Positions 25,149 to 33,980 of a stretch of DNA of 61,263 nucleotides are shown one piece after another; the stretch's first letter is position 1; each line of letters starts with the position of its first letter. Both the position numbers and the translations under genes were made by a program. A model generated the notes under the pieces. The model saw nothing but the letters and a program-made list of their open reading frames with translations, had not been told where the DNA came from and searched no databases. The stretch lies in NCBI RefSeq assembly GCF_015356825.1, contig NZ_JAACYW010000034.1, forward strand, positions 1 to 61,263. The letters are read 5' to 3'. Source of the stretch: Catenulispora rubra. Its GTDB lineage: Bacteria; Actinomycetota; Actinomycetes; Streptomycetales; Catenulisporaceae.

Positions 25149-25162
25149 GTGACGCAGGTCAC
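25149..25162. promoter_or_regulatory. Crp-like box GTGA-N6-TCAC upstream of CMD gene
   Basis: GTGACGCAGGTCAC; with flanks it matches the sigJ-upstream box at 14 of 17 positions. It lies 20 bases upstream of the TGTCACA element. Confidence 0.55.
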
Positions 25163-25182
25163 ATCGGATCCTCCCGCCCCGC

Positions 25183-25209
25183 TGTCACATCACCCCCGCG
25201 CCACGGGTC
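25183..25209 (+). promoter_or_regulatory. Candidate ECF41 promoter (TGTCACA-N16-GGTC)
   Basis: The perfect ECF41 -35 heptamer TGTCACA is followed after exactly 16 bases by GGTC, one mismatch from CGTC, 40 bases before the CMD start codon. Confidence 0.65.
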
Positions 25210-25248
25210 TACGTAGCGAAAGCAACCGCGAGACCCGAGGAGCACACC

Positions 25249-25719
25249 ATGGAAGCCCGCTTCAACTACTACGGCACCACCACCGGCCAGAAGTTCAGCA
25301 AGTACATCAACTCGGCGGGCAAGGCGTCCGGCGACTCCGGCGTGCCCTACGCCACGACCCAGCTGGTCCTGCTGCGCGCCAGCCAGATCAACGGCTGCGG
25401 CATGTGCACCGACATGCACTATAAGGACGCCATCCACGCCGGCGACCAGCCCGAGCGCCTGAACCTGGTGGCGGCCTGGCGCGAGGCCACGGTGTTCACC
25501 GACGCCGAGCGCGCCGCGCTGGAGCTGGCCGAGGAGGGCACCCGCATCGCCGACGCCGCCGGCGGGATCCCCGACGACGTGTGGGCCACCGCCGCCAAGC
25601 ACTACGACGAGGAGCAGCTCGCCGGCCTGGTGTCGACGATCGCGCTGATCAACGCCTACAACCGGATGAACGTCATCGCCCGGACCCCGGCCGGGAGCTA
25701 CCAGCCCGGCCAGTGGTGA
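25249..25719 (+). CDS. AhpD-like carboxymuconolactone decarboxylase (CMD) family protein
   Basis: A 156-residue all-helical CMD protein with the AhpD active site CGMCTDMHYKDA (Cys-x-x-Cys and His), followed by PERLNLVAAWREA typical of the ECF41-associated type. Such proteins act as thiol-dependent peroxidases or decarboxylases. ATG 25249 follows GAGGAG. Its promoter resembles an ECF41 target, so the SigJ-type factor 6 kb away is the likely activator. Confidence 0.92.
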   Translation: MEARFNYYGTTTGQKFSKYINSAGKASGDSGVPYATTQLVLLRASQINGCGMCTDMHYKDAIHAGDQPERLNLVAAWREATVFTDAERAALELAEEGTRIADAAGGIPDDVWATAAKHYDEEQLAGLVSTIALINAYNRMNVIARTPAGSYQPGQW

Positions 25720-25736
25720 CAGCGGCGGCCGGCAGG

Positions 25737-26804
25737 TCAGCAGGTCTTGTACACGTAGGACGAGCTGCCGGCCGCGCTCACGTTCTGGTCGCGCAGCACG
25801 ATCGCGATCTTCCCGCCGTAATCGCGGCAGGCGTTGGTGAATCCCGAGGCGTCGTACTCGACGTCCACGACGTGGTCGGCATACGTGGTCGCATACCCGC
25901 CGCACTCGCCGTAGTTCCCGCACTGCTCGGAGACCGCGAAGTCGAAACCGATCTGGTGCGCACGCGGCAGGAACTCCGTGGTGTTCTTCTGCGCGATCGC
26001 CAGTCCCTTGGCATGCGCAAGCCGCGCGAGCTGCGTGGCCATCGCGACGTCGTTGTCCGCGGTCAGCAGGCTCTGGGAGCGCGAGTACGAGTCGAGGTTG
26101 TCGGGCTCGACGGCCTGGAAACCCTTGGCCGCGCAGCCGGCGATCCAACCGCCCTCGATCTGCGCGAGCGCAGCGCGCTTGGCATCGGTGGAGACGTCGA
26201 GCAGCTGCTCGTTCCAGTTCTGGTCGATCACCGGCGCGCCGGACGAGGTCTTCAGCAACAGGTCCGGATGGTTGCTCTGCCACCAGCCGGTGGCGTCCGG
26301 CTGGGCCTGGAACGCGTTGATGTAGCAGATGTTGTAGAGCCCCGGAGCAGGCGACGCCGAGCTGTCGCGGGAGACGACGCGGACCCCGGACGGCGGGGGA
26401 TAGGCGCCGCCGATCTGGTAGTCCCATTTCGCGCCGGTCGGCGGCGGCGCGGCCGATCCGGCGGGGGCAGCGGGAGCGGCGGCGCTGCTCGGCGCGCCGG
26501 ACGGCTTACTCGCGGACGACGACGGCCCATGTGATCCGGACGACGCCGGCGAAGCGGCAGACGACGAGGACGGCGAAGACGGCGAATGCCCGGAGGCCGA
26601 TGTGGACGCCGACGACGAAGCGCCCGCATCCGCCGACGCCGTGGGCGAACCCGCCGACGACGACCCCGCGGCAGACGAGCCCGGCACCGACGACGAATCC
26701 CCGGCCGCGACCTGCGGCGTCGACCCGCCACCGCCGCCGCTGGAACAGCCCGCCATCACCAGCACCGCTGCCGCTGCCGCGACCGCGATCGTGACCCCGC
26801 GCAT
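25737..26804 (-). CDS. GH114-like endo-alpha-1,4-polygalactosaminidase lipoprotein
   Basis: A 355-residue secreted lipoprotein. A short signal peptide ends in the lipobox VMAGC, then a Ser/Ala/Pro-rich linker of about 95 residues, then a TIM-barrel GH114 domain from WDYQIGGAYPPP to the end. GH114 segments include CYINAFQAQPD, GFQAVEPDNLDSY with acidic residues at the active site, and DFAVSEQCGNYGECGGY. GH114 enzymes cut galactosamine polymers in biofilms or walls. ATG 26804 has GAGGTGGGG before it; a GTG at 26813 is less likely. Confidence 0.85.
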   Translation of the reverse strand: MRGVTIAVAAAAAVLVMAGCSSGGGGGSTPQVAAGDSSSVPGSSAAGSSSAGSPTASADAGASSSASTSASGHSPSSPSSSSAASPASSGSHGPSSSASKPSGAPSSAAAPAAPAGSAAPPPTGAKWDYQIGGAYPPPSGVRVVSRDSSASPAPGLYNICYINAFQAQPDATGWWQSNHPDLLLKTSSGAPVIDQNWNEQLLDVSTDAKRAALAQIEGGWIAGCAAKGFQAVEPDNLDSYSRSQSLLTADNDVAMATQLARLAHAKGLAIAQKNTTEFLPRAHQIGFDFAVSEQCGNYGECGGYATTYADHVVDVEYDASGFTNACRDYGGKIAIVLRDQNVSAAGSSSYVYKTC

Positions 26805-26948
26805 CCGCCCCACCTCTCGCTCACACCACTCACTCGAACATCGCGCGTCCCTCGCGACACGGCGATGCTAGCCGGGTGACCGGACCGGCACGGGCCGCAC
26901 GATTGGTGCGAGCAGCCGGTCTGATTGTTTGATGATGGTGTGCCAATC

Positions 26949-27980
26949 GTGAACGCCTACGCCGCAGTCTCCGCGACGGCCCCGCTCCAGCCGCTCACCA
27001 TCGAGCGCCGCGAGGTCGGGCCCCGGGACGTCCGGATCGACATCAAGTACACCGGCATCTGCCACTCCGACATCCACGAGGTCCGCGGCGAGTGGGGCGA
27101 GGCCCACTACCCGCTCGCGCCGGGCCACGAGATCACCGGCGTGGTCTCGGCGGTCGGCGCCGAGGTGACACGCTTCGCGGTCGGCGACCGGGTCGGCGTG
27201 GGCTGCCTGGTCGACTCGTGCGGGAAGTGCGACGCGTGCGTGCGCGGCCAGGAGCAGTTCTGCTCCGTCAAGGCGGTCTGGACGTACGGCGGCACCGACT
27301 TCGACGGCGCCGTCACCCAGGGCGGCTACTCCACGCAGATCGTGGTGACCGAGCGCTTCGTGCTGCACGTCCCGGACTCGTTGCCGCTGGACACCGCCGC
27401 ACCGCTGATGTGCGCGGGCGTCACGACCTACGCTCCGCTGCGCCGTTGGGGCGCAGGCCCCGGCAAGAAGGTCGCCGTGGTCGGTCTCGGCGGGCTCGGC
27501 CACGTCGCGGTGAAGATCGCCCGCGCGCTCGGCGCCGAGGTGACGGTACTCTCGCAGAGCCTGTCCAAGAAGGAGGCGGGCCTGGCGCTCGGCGCGAGCG
27601 ACTACCGCGCGACCAGCGATCCGGCGACCTTCACGGAGTTGGCCAACACCTTCGATCTGATCCTGAGTACGGTCAGCGCGCCGCTGCCGATGGACGACTA
27701 CCTCCGCATGCTGGCCGTCGGCGGAGCCATGATCAACGTCGGTTCGCCCCCGGACGAGAGCAGCCTGCACGTCCGCCTGCTGAACCGTCAGCGGGTCCTG
27801 GCCGGGTCGCTGATCGGCGGGATCGCGGAGACCCAGGAGATGCTGGACTTCTGCGGCGAGCACGGGATCGGCGCCGAGATCGAGACGATCCCGGCCGAGC
27901 GGATCAACGAGGCGTACGAGCGGGTGCTCGCCTCGGACGTGCGGTACCGGTTCGTCATCGACATTTCCACGCTGGCCTGA
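26949..27980 (+). CDS. Zinc-dependent alcohol dehydrogenase (YahK/CAD type)
   Basis: A 343-residue medium-chain dehydrogenase. Catalytic zinc ligands: Cys in [11 protein letters not shown], His-Glu in PGHEITG, and a Cys in [12 protein letters not shown]. The structural zinc lobe [15 protein letters not shown] is intact, and the Rossmann motif is [11 protein letters not shown]. The subgroup reduces aldehydes with NADPH. I chose GTG 26949 ([13 protein letters not shown]) by family alignment; GTG 26940 and TTG 26925 are alternatives. It diverges from the GH114 gene. Confidence 0.9.
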   Translation: MNAYAAVSATAPLQPLTIERREVGPRDVRIDIKYTGICHSDIHEVRGEWGEAHYPLAPGHEITGVVSAVGAEVTRFAVGDRVGVGCLVDSCGKCDACVRGQEQFCSVKAVWTYGGTDFDGAVTQGGYSTQIVVTERFVLHVPDSLPLDTAAPLMCAGVTTYAPLRRWGAGPGKKVAVVGLGGLGHVAVKIARALGAEVTVLSQSLSKKEAGLALGASDYRATSDPATFTELANTFDLILSTVSAPLPMDDYLRMLAVGGAMINVGSPPDESSLHVRLLNRQRVLAGSLIGGIAETQEMLDFCGEHGIGAEIETIPAERINEAYERVLASDVRYRFVIDISTLA

Positions 27981-27997
27981 CTGAACTAGCTGTAAAA

Positions 27998-28028
27998 CCC
28001 GGCCCGACCTCCTGCGGGAGGCCGGGCC
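27998..28028 (+). terminator. Terminator hairpin after the alcohol dehydrogenase
   Basis: GGCCCGACCTCC pairs with GGAGGCCGGGCC around TGCG with one mismatch. There is no T-run. Confidence 0.6.
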
Positions 28029-28068
28029 GTCGGCGTTCCCGGGGCCGGGCGAGTCGATCACGTCTCGC

Positions 28069-28102
28069 GTAACGGTTGACTAGTGTTCTAGTTAACCGTA
28101 AC
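28069..28102 (+). promoter_or_regulatory. GntR(YtrA) operator overlapping a sigma70-like promoter
   Basis: A 34-bp near-palindrome (outer arms GTAACGGTT/AACCGTAAC, inner GACTAG/CTAGTT) covers -35 TTGACT (28076) and, 17 bp later, -10 TAACAA (28099). Transcription would start near GTG 28112, so the message is probably leaderless and autorepressed. Confidence 0.65.
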
Positions 28103-28111
28103 AATCCTCCC

Positions 28112-28591
28112 GTGATTGATTTCCACGTCGATCGAGCCGGCAGCGTCCCGGCCTACGCCCAACTCGTGCAGCAGGTCCGCGAGGCCCTGCGCCTGGGGGT
28201 CCTGCACCCCGGCGACAAGCTGCCCACGGTCCGGGAGGTCGTCACCTCCTGCGCGGTCAACGCCGCGACCGTCCTGAAGGCCTACCGCGAACTGGAACTC
28301 TCCGGCCTCGTCGAGGCCCGGCAGGGGGCCGGCACCTACGTCTCGGGCACGCTCGGCGGCGCCGCCGACCCCGCGGTGATGGACGCGCTGCGCGGCCGGC
28401 TCGCCAGCTGGGTCGGCGATGCCCGGACCGCCGGCCTGGAGGACGACGACCTGCGGGCCCTGATGACCTCGGTGCTCGCGGAGCCGCCGGGGGAGCTGAC
28501 GGCTGAGCAGCGCGCGGACGCCGCGGCCAGGTCCGATGCCCGACCCGACACCCGACCCGATGCCCGGTCCGAGAGCGGAGCCCGGCCGTGA
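28112..28591 (+). CDS. GntR-family regulator, YtrA subfamily
   Basis: A 159-residue YtrA-type repressor: IDFHVDRAGSVPAYAQLVQQ, winged helix GDKLPTVREVV and NAATVLKAYRELELSGLVEARQGAGTYV, then a short helical dimerisation tail ending in an Arg/Asp/Pro repeat. YtrA regulators lack a ligand domain and control adjacent ABC operons, often induced by cell-wall drugs. GTG 28112 is chosen over the upstream frame, which lies inside the operator. It overlaps the ABC ATPase start by GTGA. Confidence 0.9.
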   Translation: MIDFHVDRAGSVPAYAQLVQQVREALRLGVLHPGDKLPTVREVVTSCAVNAATVLKAYRELELSGLVEARQGAGTYVSGTLGGAADPAVMDALRGRLASWVGDARTAGLEDDDLRALMTSVLAEPPGELTAEQRADAAARSDARPDTRPDARSESGARP

Positions 28592-29433
28592 GCGGGGTCG
28601 CCATAGAGACCCACGGCCTCGGCAAGCGATACCGAAGCCTGTGGGCCCTGAAGGACTTCAGCGTCTCCCTGCCCGCCAACAAGGTCATCGCCCTGGTCGG
28701 CGCGAACGGTGCCGGCAAGTCGACGCTGATGTCGATCGCCGCCGGGATCCTGCCGGCCAGCGAGGGCGAGATCCACATCGACGGCCGCGTGGTCCTGCTG
28801 TCCCAGGAGAAGCCGCTCTACCGCTCGTTCAAGGTCTCCGACATGCTCGCCTTCGGCCGGCACCTGAACCGGGTGTGGGACCAGCAGCGGGCGCTGAACT
28901 GGCTGGGCCGCTTCGACATCCCGCTGGACCGGCCGTGCGGCAAGCTCTCCGGCGGCCAGCAGACGCAGGTCGCGATGTCCGTGGCGCTCGGCGCCCGGCC
29001 CTCGGTCCTGCTGCTCGACGAGCCGCTGGCCAACCTGGACCCGGTCGCGCGCCGCGACGTCACCGGCGAACTGCTCGCCGAGGTGGCCGACAGCGACATG
29101 ACCGTCGTGCTGTCCACCCACGTGGTGGCCGAGCTGGCCGGCGTCGGCGACCACCTGCTGCTGCTCAGCCAGGGGCACAGCACACTCGACGGCGACGTCG
29201 AGGATCTGCTGACGCAGCATGCCCGGCTGGTCGGCCCGCGCGCCGCCGCCCCGCCGGTCGAGGGCCAAGTGGTGCAGGAGCAGCACACCGAGCGGCAGTC
29301 GACGTTCGTCGTCCGCACGCTGCTCGGGGCGGACACGCCGGTGGCAGAGCCCTGGAAGGCCCAACCGCTGACGCTGGAGGACCTGGTTCTCGCCTATCTG
29401 AAGCCGAATCGCAGTCCCGGGGAGGAACTGTGA
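28588..29433 (+). CDS. ABC transporter ATP-binding protein
   Basis: A 281-residue ATPase with Walker A GANGAGKST, a Q-loop at LSQEKPLYRS, signature LSGGQQTQVAMSV, Walker B VLLLDEPLANLD and switch His STHVV. The C-terminal 60 residues are typical of YtrB/BcrA-like exporters. GTG 28588 overlaps the regulator stop codon (GTGA), and its own stop overlaps the permease start the same way, so the three genes are coupled. Confidence 0.93.
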   Translation: MSGVAIETHGLGKRYRSLWALKDFSVSLPANKVIALVGANGAGKSTLMSIAAGILPASEGEIHIDGRVVLLSQEKPLYRSFKVSDMLAFGRHLNRVWDQQRALNWLGRFDIPLDRPCGKLSGGQQTQVAMSVALGARPSVLLLDEPLANLDPVARRDVTGELLAEVADSDMTVVLSTHVVAELAGVGDHLLLLSQGHSTLDGDVEDLLTQHARLVGPRAAAPPVEGQVVQEQHTERQSTFVVRTLLGADTPVAEPWKAQPLTLEDLVLAYLKPNRSPGEEL

Positions 29434-30392
29434 AGGGCCTGATCTGGCTGACCTGGCGCCAGCACCGGTGGCCGATCGTGGCCGGCGCGGTGATCACCGT
29501 GGCGATGACCGCGGCCATGGCCCTGACCGCATCCCGTCTCGGGTCGATGGTCACCAAGTGCGCGACGGCGCAGCCACCCTGCGTCAACACCGACCCGGAG
29601 CCCTCGCACGCCACCTACCTGATGAACTCGCTGGTCTTCCTGCCGGTGTTGATCGCGGTGTTCTGGGGCGTGCCGCTGCTGGCCCGCGAGTTCGAGCAGC
29701 GCACGCTGCCGCTAGCCTGGTCGCAGGACGTCAGCCGGCAGAAGTGGCTGTGGGGCAAGACCGCCGTGATGATCGTGCTGGTCGGCGCGATGGGCACGGT
29801 CCTGGCCGCCGAATCGGAACACCTGGCGCACCAGTACCACGCCTACACCGGCGACAGCCTCTTCAACGGTACGCAGTTCCAGGCCGGCGGCTGGATGCCG
29901 CTGACACTGGCCCTGGCCTGGCTGGCGGTCGGCATCGCGGCCGGTGCCGCGACCCGCAGGGTGCTGGCGGCGATCGCGGTCGTCGGCGGACTGTGGATCG
30001 GGCGCATGGTGGTGATGGTCAAGCTGCGGGGGCAGTTCATGACCCCGATGCACGTGATCAAGCCGCTCCAGGAGACCGCACGCGGGTCCGACGCCGTCCA
30101 CGCCGTCGTCACGAACGACATGAGCCTGAACGGCGGGAGCCAGTGGTTCGTCGACGTCCACGGCGCCACGTACTCTCCGAAGGTCGTGGTCGACGGCTGG
30201 TGCGGGCGCACCGACGACCTCAGCAGCTGCTTCCAGCAGCACGGTATCGTCGGCGCCCTGAACAAGTTCCAGCCGGCCAGCCGGATGGGCACGTTCCACC
30301 TCATCGAGAACGGCCTGAACCTCGGGCTGTTCGTGATCGCGTTGGCCATTGCCTGGTGGTGCGTGAAGAAGACCCGCACGACCGTCGTCTAG
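29430..30392 (+). CDS. ABC transporter permease
   Basis: A 320-residue integral membrane protein with about six hydrophobic segments (near residues 15-35, 67-85, 108-125, 155-170, 175-195 and 290-310) and a large extracytoplasmic loop between the last two. The element GVPLLAREFEQRTLPLAWSQDVSR is the coupling-helix region seen in this permease group. GTG 29430 has GGGGAGGAA just before it. It pairs with the upstream ATPase; the exported substrate is unknown. Confidence 0.9.
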   Translation: MKGLIWLTWRQHRWPIVAGAVITVAMTAAMALTASRLGSMVTKCATAQPPCVNTDPEPSHATYLMNSLVFLPVLIAVFWGVPLLAREFEQRTLPLAWSQDVSRQKWLWGKTAVMIVLVGAMGTVLAAESEHLAHQYHAYTGDSLFNGTQFQAGGWMPLTLALAWLAVGIAAGAATRRVLAAIAVVGGLWIGRMVVMVKLRGQFMTPMHVIKPLQETARGSDAVHAVVTNDMSLNGGSQWFVDVHGATYSPKVVVDGWCGRTDDLSSCFQQHGIVGALNKFQPASRMGTFHLIENGLNLGLFVIALAIAWWCVKKTRTTVV

Positions 30393-30474
30393 AGGTCGCA
30401 TAGCCGAACCGGTCCAAGCCTTCGCCATGGAAGTGGACTTAGCCGTGGACCGGTCGGCTGCTTACCCTCAAGCC

Positions 30475-31218
30475 ATGCCAGTCGTCATCGCGCATGTCAG
30501 CGACATCCACATCGATTCCGCGCCGCGCGCCGCCGAGCGCGCCCGCCGGGTCTTCGACCACCTCGACACCCTGCCCGCCGACCTCGACTTGGTCGTGCTC
30601 ACCGGGGACATCGCCGACCACGGCCTGGACGCCGAGTACGCGACGGTCCGCGGAGCCACGGCCACGCGGCACCCGCTGCTGGTCTGCCCCGGGAACCACG
30701 ACGACCGCGAGGCGTTCCGGCGCACGCTGCTCGGCGTCCCGCCCTCGACCGGGCCGATCGACCAGGTGCACCGGACCGAGCGGTTCGTCGTCGCTCTCTG
30801 CGACTCCTCGATCCCGGGGCAGGACGACGGTTTCCTCGCCGACTCGACGCTGGAGTGGCTGGCCGCCGAGCTGGACGCGACCCCGGACGACGTCCCGGTC
30901 CTGATCGGCTTCCACCATCCGCCGGTGGAGCTGCACGCGCCGTACGTGGACCGGATCCGGCAGTTCGGCGAGGACCGGCTGGCCGAGGTGGTCGCCGGCC
31001 GGCCGAACGTCGTCGCCTTCCTGGCCGGGCACGCGCACACCGCCGCCGCCACGCGCTTCGCCGGGCTGCCGCTGCTGGTCGCGCCAGGAGTGGTGTCCAC
31101 GGTGCCGCTGCCGTGGGAGGGCGAGCGGTCGGTGCATCTGGACCATCCGCCGTCGTTGGCGTTCCACGTCATCGACGACCGGCATCGGATCACCACGCAC
31201 TATCGCTGCGTCGTGTAA
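30475..31218 (+). CDS. Metallophosphoesterase, CpdA/Icc-like
   Basis: A 247-residue calcineurin-like phosphoesterase with all metal motifs: VSDIHID, LTGDIADHG, CPGNHDD, GFHHPPV and AGHAHTAA. The set resembles class III cyclic nucleotide phosphodiesterases such as CpdA, so it could hydrolyse cAMP, which would bear on Crp, but general phosphodiesterase activity is as likely. ATG 30475, with no ribosome site and a TACCCT-like -10 just upstream, suggests a leaderless message. Confidence 0.87.
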   Translation: MPVVIAHVSDIHIDSAPRAAERARRVFDHLDTLPADLDLVVLTGDIADHGLDAEYATVRGATATRHPLLVCPGNHDDREAFRRTLLGVPPSTGPIDQVHRTERFVVALCDSSIPGQDDGFLADSTLEWLAAELDATPDDVPVLIGFHHPPVELHAPYVDRIRQFGEDRLAEVVAGRPNVVAFLAGHAHTAAATRFAGLPLLVAPGVVSTVPLPWEGERSVHLDHPPSLAFHVIDDRHRITTHYRCVV

Positions 31219-31288
31219 TTCGGTTGCCGCCGCCGTCCGGCGGTGTTGCACTGGTCCGGTCCAGGTCCCCTGCCGGAAGGAACCGCAC

Positions 31289-31402
31289 ATGCGTCTGCTG
31301 GCTGCCATGCCCACTCCGATGGTCATGTCTGTCAACGCGAAGGACGCGGTTTCCGGTGCGGTATCTGAACTTGGGCATTCTGGCGCACGTCGACGCCGGT
31401 AA
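31289..31402 (+). CDS. Candidate leader peptide overlapping the ribosomal protection gene
   Basis: A 37-codon ORF (MRLLAAMPTPMVMSVNAKDA, then VSGAVSELGHSGARRR) with the best ribosome-binding sequence of the area, GGAAGGAA six bases before ATG. It is in the +1 frame and its stop lies 47 bases inside the downstream GTPase gene, so ribosomes translating it cross the GTG start. This suggests translational coupling or attenuation; it is not a known peptide family. Confidence 0.45.
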   Translation: MRLLAAMPTPMVMSVNAKDAVSGAVSELGHSGARRRR

Positions 31403-33260
31403 GACCTCCCTGACCGAGCGGCTGTTGCACGCCGCCGGGGTCATCGACGAGATCGGCAGCGTGGACCGCGGCACGACCCGGACCGACAGCCTGGAGCTGG
31501 AGCGGCGTCGCGGTATCACGATCAAGGCCGCGGTCACGGCGTTCCCGTTGGGCGCGACGTCTGTGAACCTGGTCGACACGCCCGGGCACCCGGACTTCAT
31601 CGCCGAGGTCGAGCGCACGCTGGGGGTGCTCGACGGCGTGGTGCTGGTGGTGTCGGCGGTCGAGAGTGTGCAGGCGCAGACCAGGGTGCTGATGCGGGCG
31701 ATCCGGCGGCTCGGGCTGCCGACGGTGGTGTTCGTCAACAAAGCCGATCGCCGTGGTGCCGATCCGGCGCGCGTGCTGGCCGATGTCTCGGCGAAACTGA
31801 CGCCCGCTGCGTTTCCGCTCGGGAAGATCGTCGACGCCGGGACGCGCGCGGCGCGGTTCGTCTCCGATGTTCCTGAGCTGCGGCGGCTCGGGCTCTGGTC
31901 GCAATTGGCCGCGGACAGTCGGCGTGGTGCGGTGCATCCAGTGTACTTCGGATCGGCGATCACCGGCGCGGGGGTCCCGGAGCTGATGGCCGGTATCGAG
32001 CAACTGTTGCCTCGCGCGGCCGGGGACGACGGCTCGGCCAAGGCCGCCGCCGGTCGGGTTTTCAAGGTCGAGCGCGGACTCGCCGGTGAGCGGATCGCTT
32101 ATGTGCGCATGTTCGCGGGGGCGTTGAAGACGCGCGATCGGCTGCCGAGCGGTCGCGTCACCGGGATCTCCGTGCTGTCGGCGGCGGACGGAGCGCCGGT
32201 GCCGGCTGATGTTGTCAGCGCTGGGCAGATCGGCGTCGTCCGTGGCCTGACTCGGGTGCGGATCGGCGACCGGCTCGGCATGCGCGGCGCGGCGGAGGAG
32301 GAAGCTGCAACGTACTTCGCACCGCCGACGCTGGAAACCGTTGTGGAACCTCGGGATCAGGCAGACCGCGGCGCGATGTTCTCCGCACTGACGCAGCTGT
32401 CCGAGCAGGATCCGCTGATCGGGCTGCGCTACGACAAGGCGCGCGGGGAGACGTCACTGTCGCTCTACGGCGAGGTGCAGAAGGAGGTCATCCAGACCAC
32501 GCTCGCCGAGGAGTACGGCGTCACGGTGGACTTCCGCGAGACGACGCCGATCTGTGTCGAGCGGGTGCTCGGCGTCGGCGAGGGGCTGGACGTCATCAAG
32601 ATCGGCGACAACCCCTTCCTGGCCACGGTCGGACTGCGGATCGCGCCGGCGCCGGTGGGTGCGGGGGTGTCGTTCGGGCTGGAGATCGAGCTCGGGTCGC
32701 TGATCCCGGCGTTCCTCACCGCGATGGAGGAGACGGTACGCGCCACGCTCGGCTCGGGGCTGCACGGCTGGCAGGTCCCGGACGCGGTGGTGACGCTGAC
32801 GCGCAGCGGCTACTGGGCTCGGCAGAGCCACTCGCACGGCACCTTCGACAAGAGCATGTCCAGTACCGCCGGCGACTTCCGGGCGCTGACCCCGCTGGTG
32901 CTCATGGAGGCGCTGGCGAAGGCCGGAACCGAGGTCTGCGAACCGATGCACCGGTTCCGGCTGGAAGTGCCGAGCGCTTTGCTGGGAACGGTCTTGCCGA
33001 CCCTCGCGACGTTCCGCGCGGTACCGGGATCCACAACGGTGGCTGGGGAGACAGCGGTGCTGGAGGGCACGGTCCCGGCCGCGCGCGTGCACGCGCTGGG
33101 CCAGCGCATCCCCGGCATGACCGCTGGCGAAGGCGTCTTGGAGTCAGCCTTCGACCACTTCGCACCGGTCAGTGGCGGCGAGGTGCCCGCGCGCGCCCGC
33201 TGGGACGCGAATCCGTTGGACCGCAAGGAGTATCTGATGCGGGTGCAGCGCGGGGTGTGA
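31356..33260 (+). CDS. Ribosomal protection GTPase, TetM/OtrA type
   Basis: A 634-residue EF-G-like GTPase, the size of TetM (639). N-terminus VRYLNLGILAHVDAGKTSLTE, switch RGITIKAA, DTPGHPDF and NKADR are intact. Domain IV contains GLHGWQVPDAVV and the loop region before STAGDFRALTPLVLMEALAKAGTE, aligned with the TetM segment that displaces tetracycline from the ribosome. The longer loop is of the actinomycete OtrA/Tet kind. GTG 31356 is set by family alignment with GAAGGA 11 bases upstream; upstream frame to 30855 is spurious. Resistance to tetracycline is inferred. Its stop codon abuts the convergent gene. Confidence 0.9.
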   Translation: MRYLNLGILAHVDAGKTSLTERLLHAAGVIDEIGSVDRGTTRTDSLELERRRGITIKAAVTAFPLGATSVNLVDTPGHPDFIAEVERTLGVLDGVVLVVSAVESVQAQTRVLMRAIRRLGLPTVVFVNKADRRGADPARVLADVSAKLTPAAFPLGKIVDAGTRAARFVSDVPELRRLGLWSQLAADSRRGAVHPVYFGSAITGAGVPELMAGIEQLLPRAAGDDGSAKAAAGRVFKVERGLAGERIAYVRMFAGALKTRDRLPSGRVTGISVLSAADGAPVPADVVSAGQIGVVRGLTRVRIGDRLGMRGAAEEEAATYFAPPTLETVVEPRDQADRGAMFSALTQLSEQDPLIGLRYDKARGETSLSLYGEVQKEVIQTTLAEEYGVTVDFRETTPICVERVLGVGEGLDVIKIGDNPFLATVGLRIAPAPVGAGVSFGLEIELGSLIPAFLTAMEETVRATLGSGLHGWQVPDAVVTLTRSGYWARQSHSHGTFDKSMSSTAGDFRALTPLVLMEALAKAGTEVCEPMHRFRLEVPSALLGTVLPTLATFRAVPGSTTVAGETAVLEGTVPAARVHALGQRIPGMTAGEGVLESAFDHFAPVSGGEVPARARWDANPLDRKEYLMRVQRGV

Positions 33261-33854
33261 CTACCGGTCGGCCGTCCACCGCGGGTCCCGGCCGAGGTAC
33301 CGCAGCAGCTCCGCCTCGGCGTCGTCCCCCGGCTGCGGCGCGAGCTCGGCCGCGTACACCCCGTACTGCCGCAGCGGTTCGACGATCTGGCGTGCGACCT
33401 CCAGCAGTTCCGCCGACAGCTCCGGGGTCAGCGGCGAGGGCTGGCCGGCCGCCGTCGCTATGTCCCACGCGTGCACCGCCGCGTCCAGGGCACACGCGCC
33501 GGCGCCGACGCGGGCGCTCAGCTTGTTCGGCGGGACGGGGACCGCGACCTCCTCGGTGTCCGGGTCGACGGCGGCCCAGGCGGCGGCCGAGCGCGTCAGC
33601 GCCTGCTCCAGGTGGGCCTTCGGGTCCTGGGGCGGCGTCGCCGACGGAGCGAAGGGGTCCTCCTCGGGGCCGGGGCCGGCGCCGAGGAAGGCCGCGTAGC
33701 CGATCTGGTCGCCGGCCGCGTGCCGCAGGACCTGGGTCACGGACCACTGCGAGCAGGGGGTCGGGCGGTCGAGGTCGGTGGCGGCGAGGGCGCCGACCAC
33801 GGTGCGCAGGGCGGCGTGCGAGGCGTCGAGGGCGGCGTATCCGGTGCCGGTCAT
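33261..33854 (-). CDS. TIGR03086-family DinB-like metal-binding protein
   Basis: A 197-residue four-helix DinB/mycothiol-maleylpyruvate isomerase-like protein. Metal-binding histidines are in VLRHAAGDQIGYAAF and CALDAAVHAWDIATA; the signature DRPTPCSQWSV is present. Members probably use mycothiol or another thiol cofactor; the reaction is unknown. ATG 33854. It diverges from the NAT gene, sharing a 126-bp region with a TetR-type operator, and meets the ribosomal protection gene tail to tail with no gap. Confidence 0.87.
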   Translation of the reverse strand: MTGTGYAALDASHAALRTVVGALAATDLDRPTPCSQWSVTQVLRHAAGDQIGYAAFLGAGPGPEEDPFAPSATPPQDPKAHLEQALTRSAAAWAAVDPDTEEVAVPVPPNKLSARVGAGACALDAAVHAWDIATAAGQPSPLTPELSAELLEVARQIVEPLRQYGVYAAELAPQPGDDAEAELLRYLGRDPRWTADR

Positions 33855-33915
33855 GGCGGAATCCCTTCGTGGCGGACCTTCGGCTCTGTGCCGTGGTCGT
33901 ACCGCCAGTCTATCA

Positions 33916-33934
33916 GAACGGAATGGTTCGTTCC
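33916..33934. promoter_or_regulatory. TetR-type operator in the TIGR03086/NAT intergenic region
   Basis: GAACG and CGTTC arms eight bases apart. Read on the minus strand, the 19-mer matches the site before the TetR gene at 40364-40382 at 17 of 19 positions. Confidence 0.6.
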
Positions 33935-33980
33935 ACTACTTGCGGCGCCCAGAGGCGCGGCCTCCGAGTAGCGTTCAGGC

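Noticed and set aside
30855..31355. N-terminal extension of the ribosomal protection protein
   Set aside because: It overlaps the metallophosphoesterase gene, and family alignment places the start at GTG 31356.
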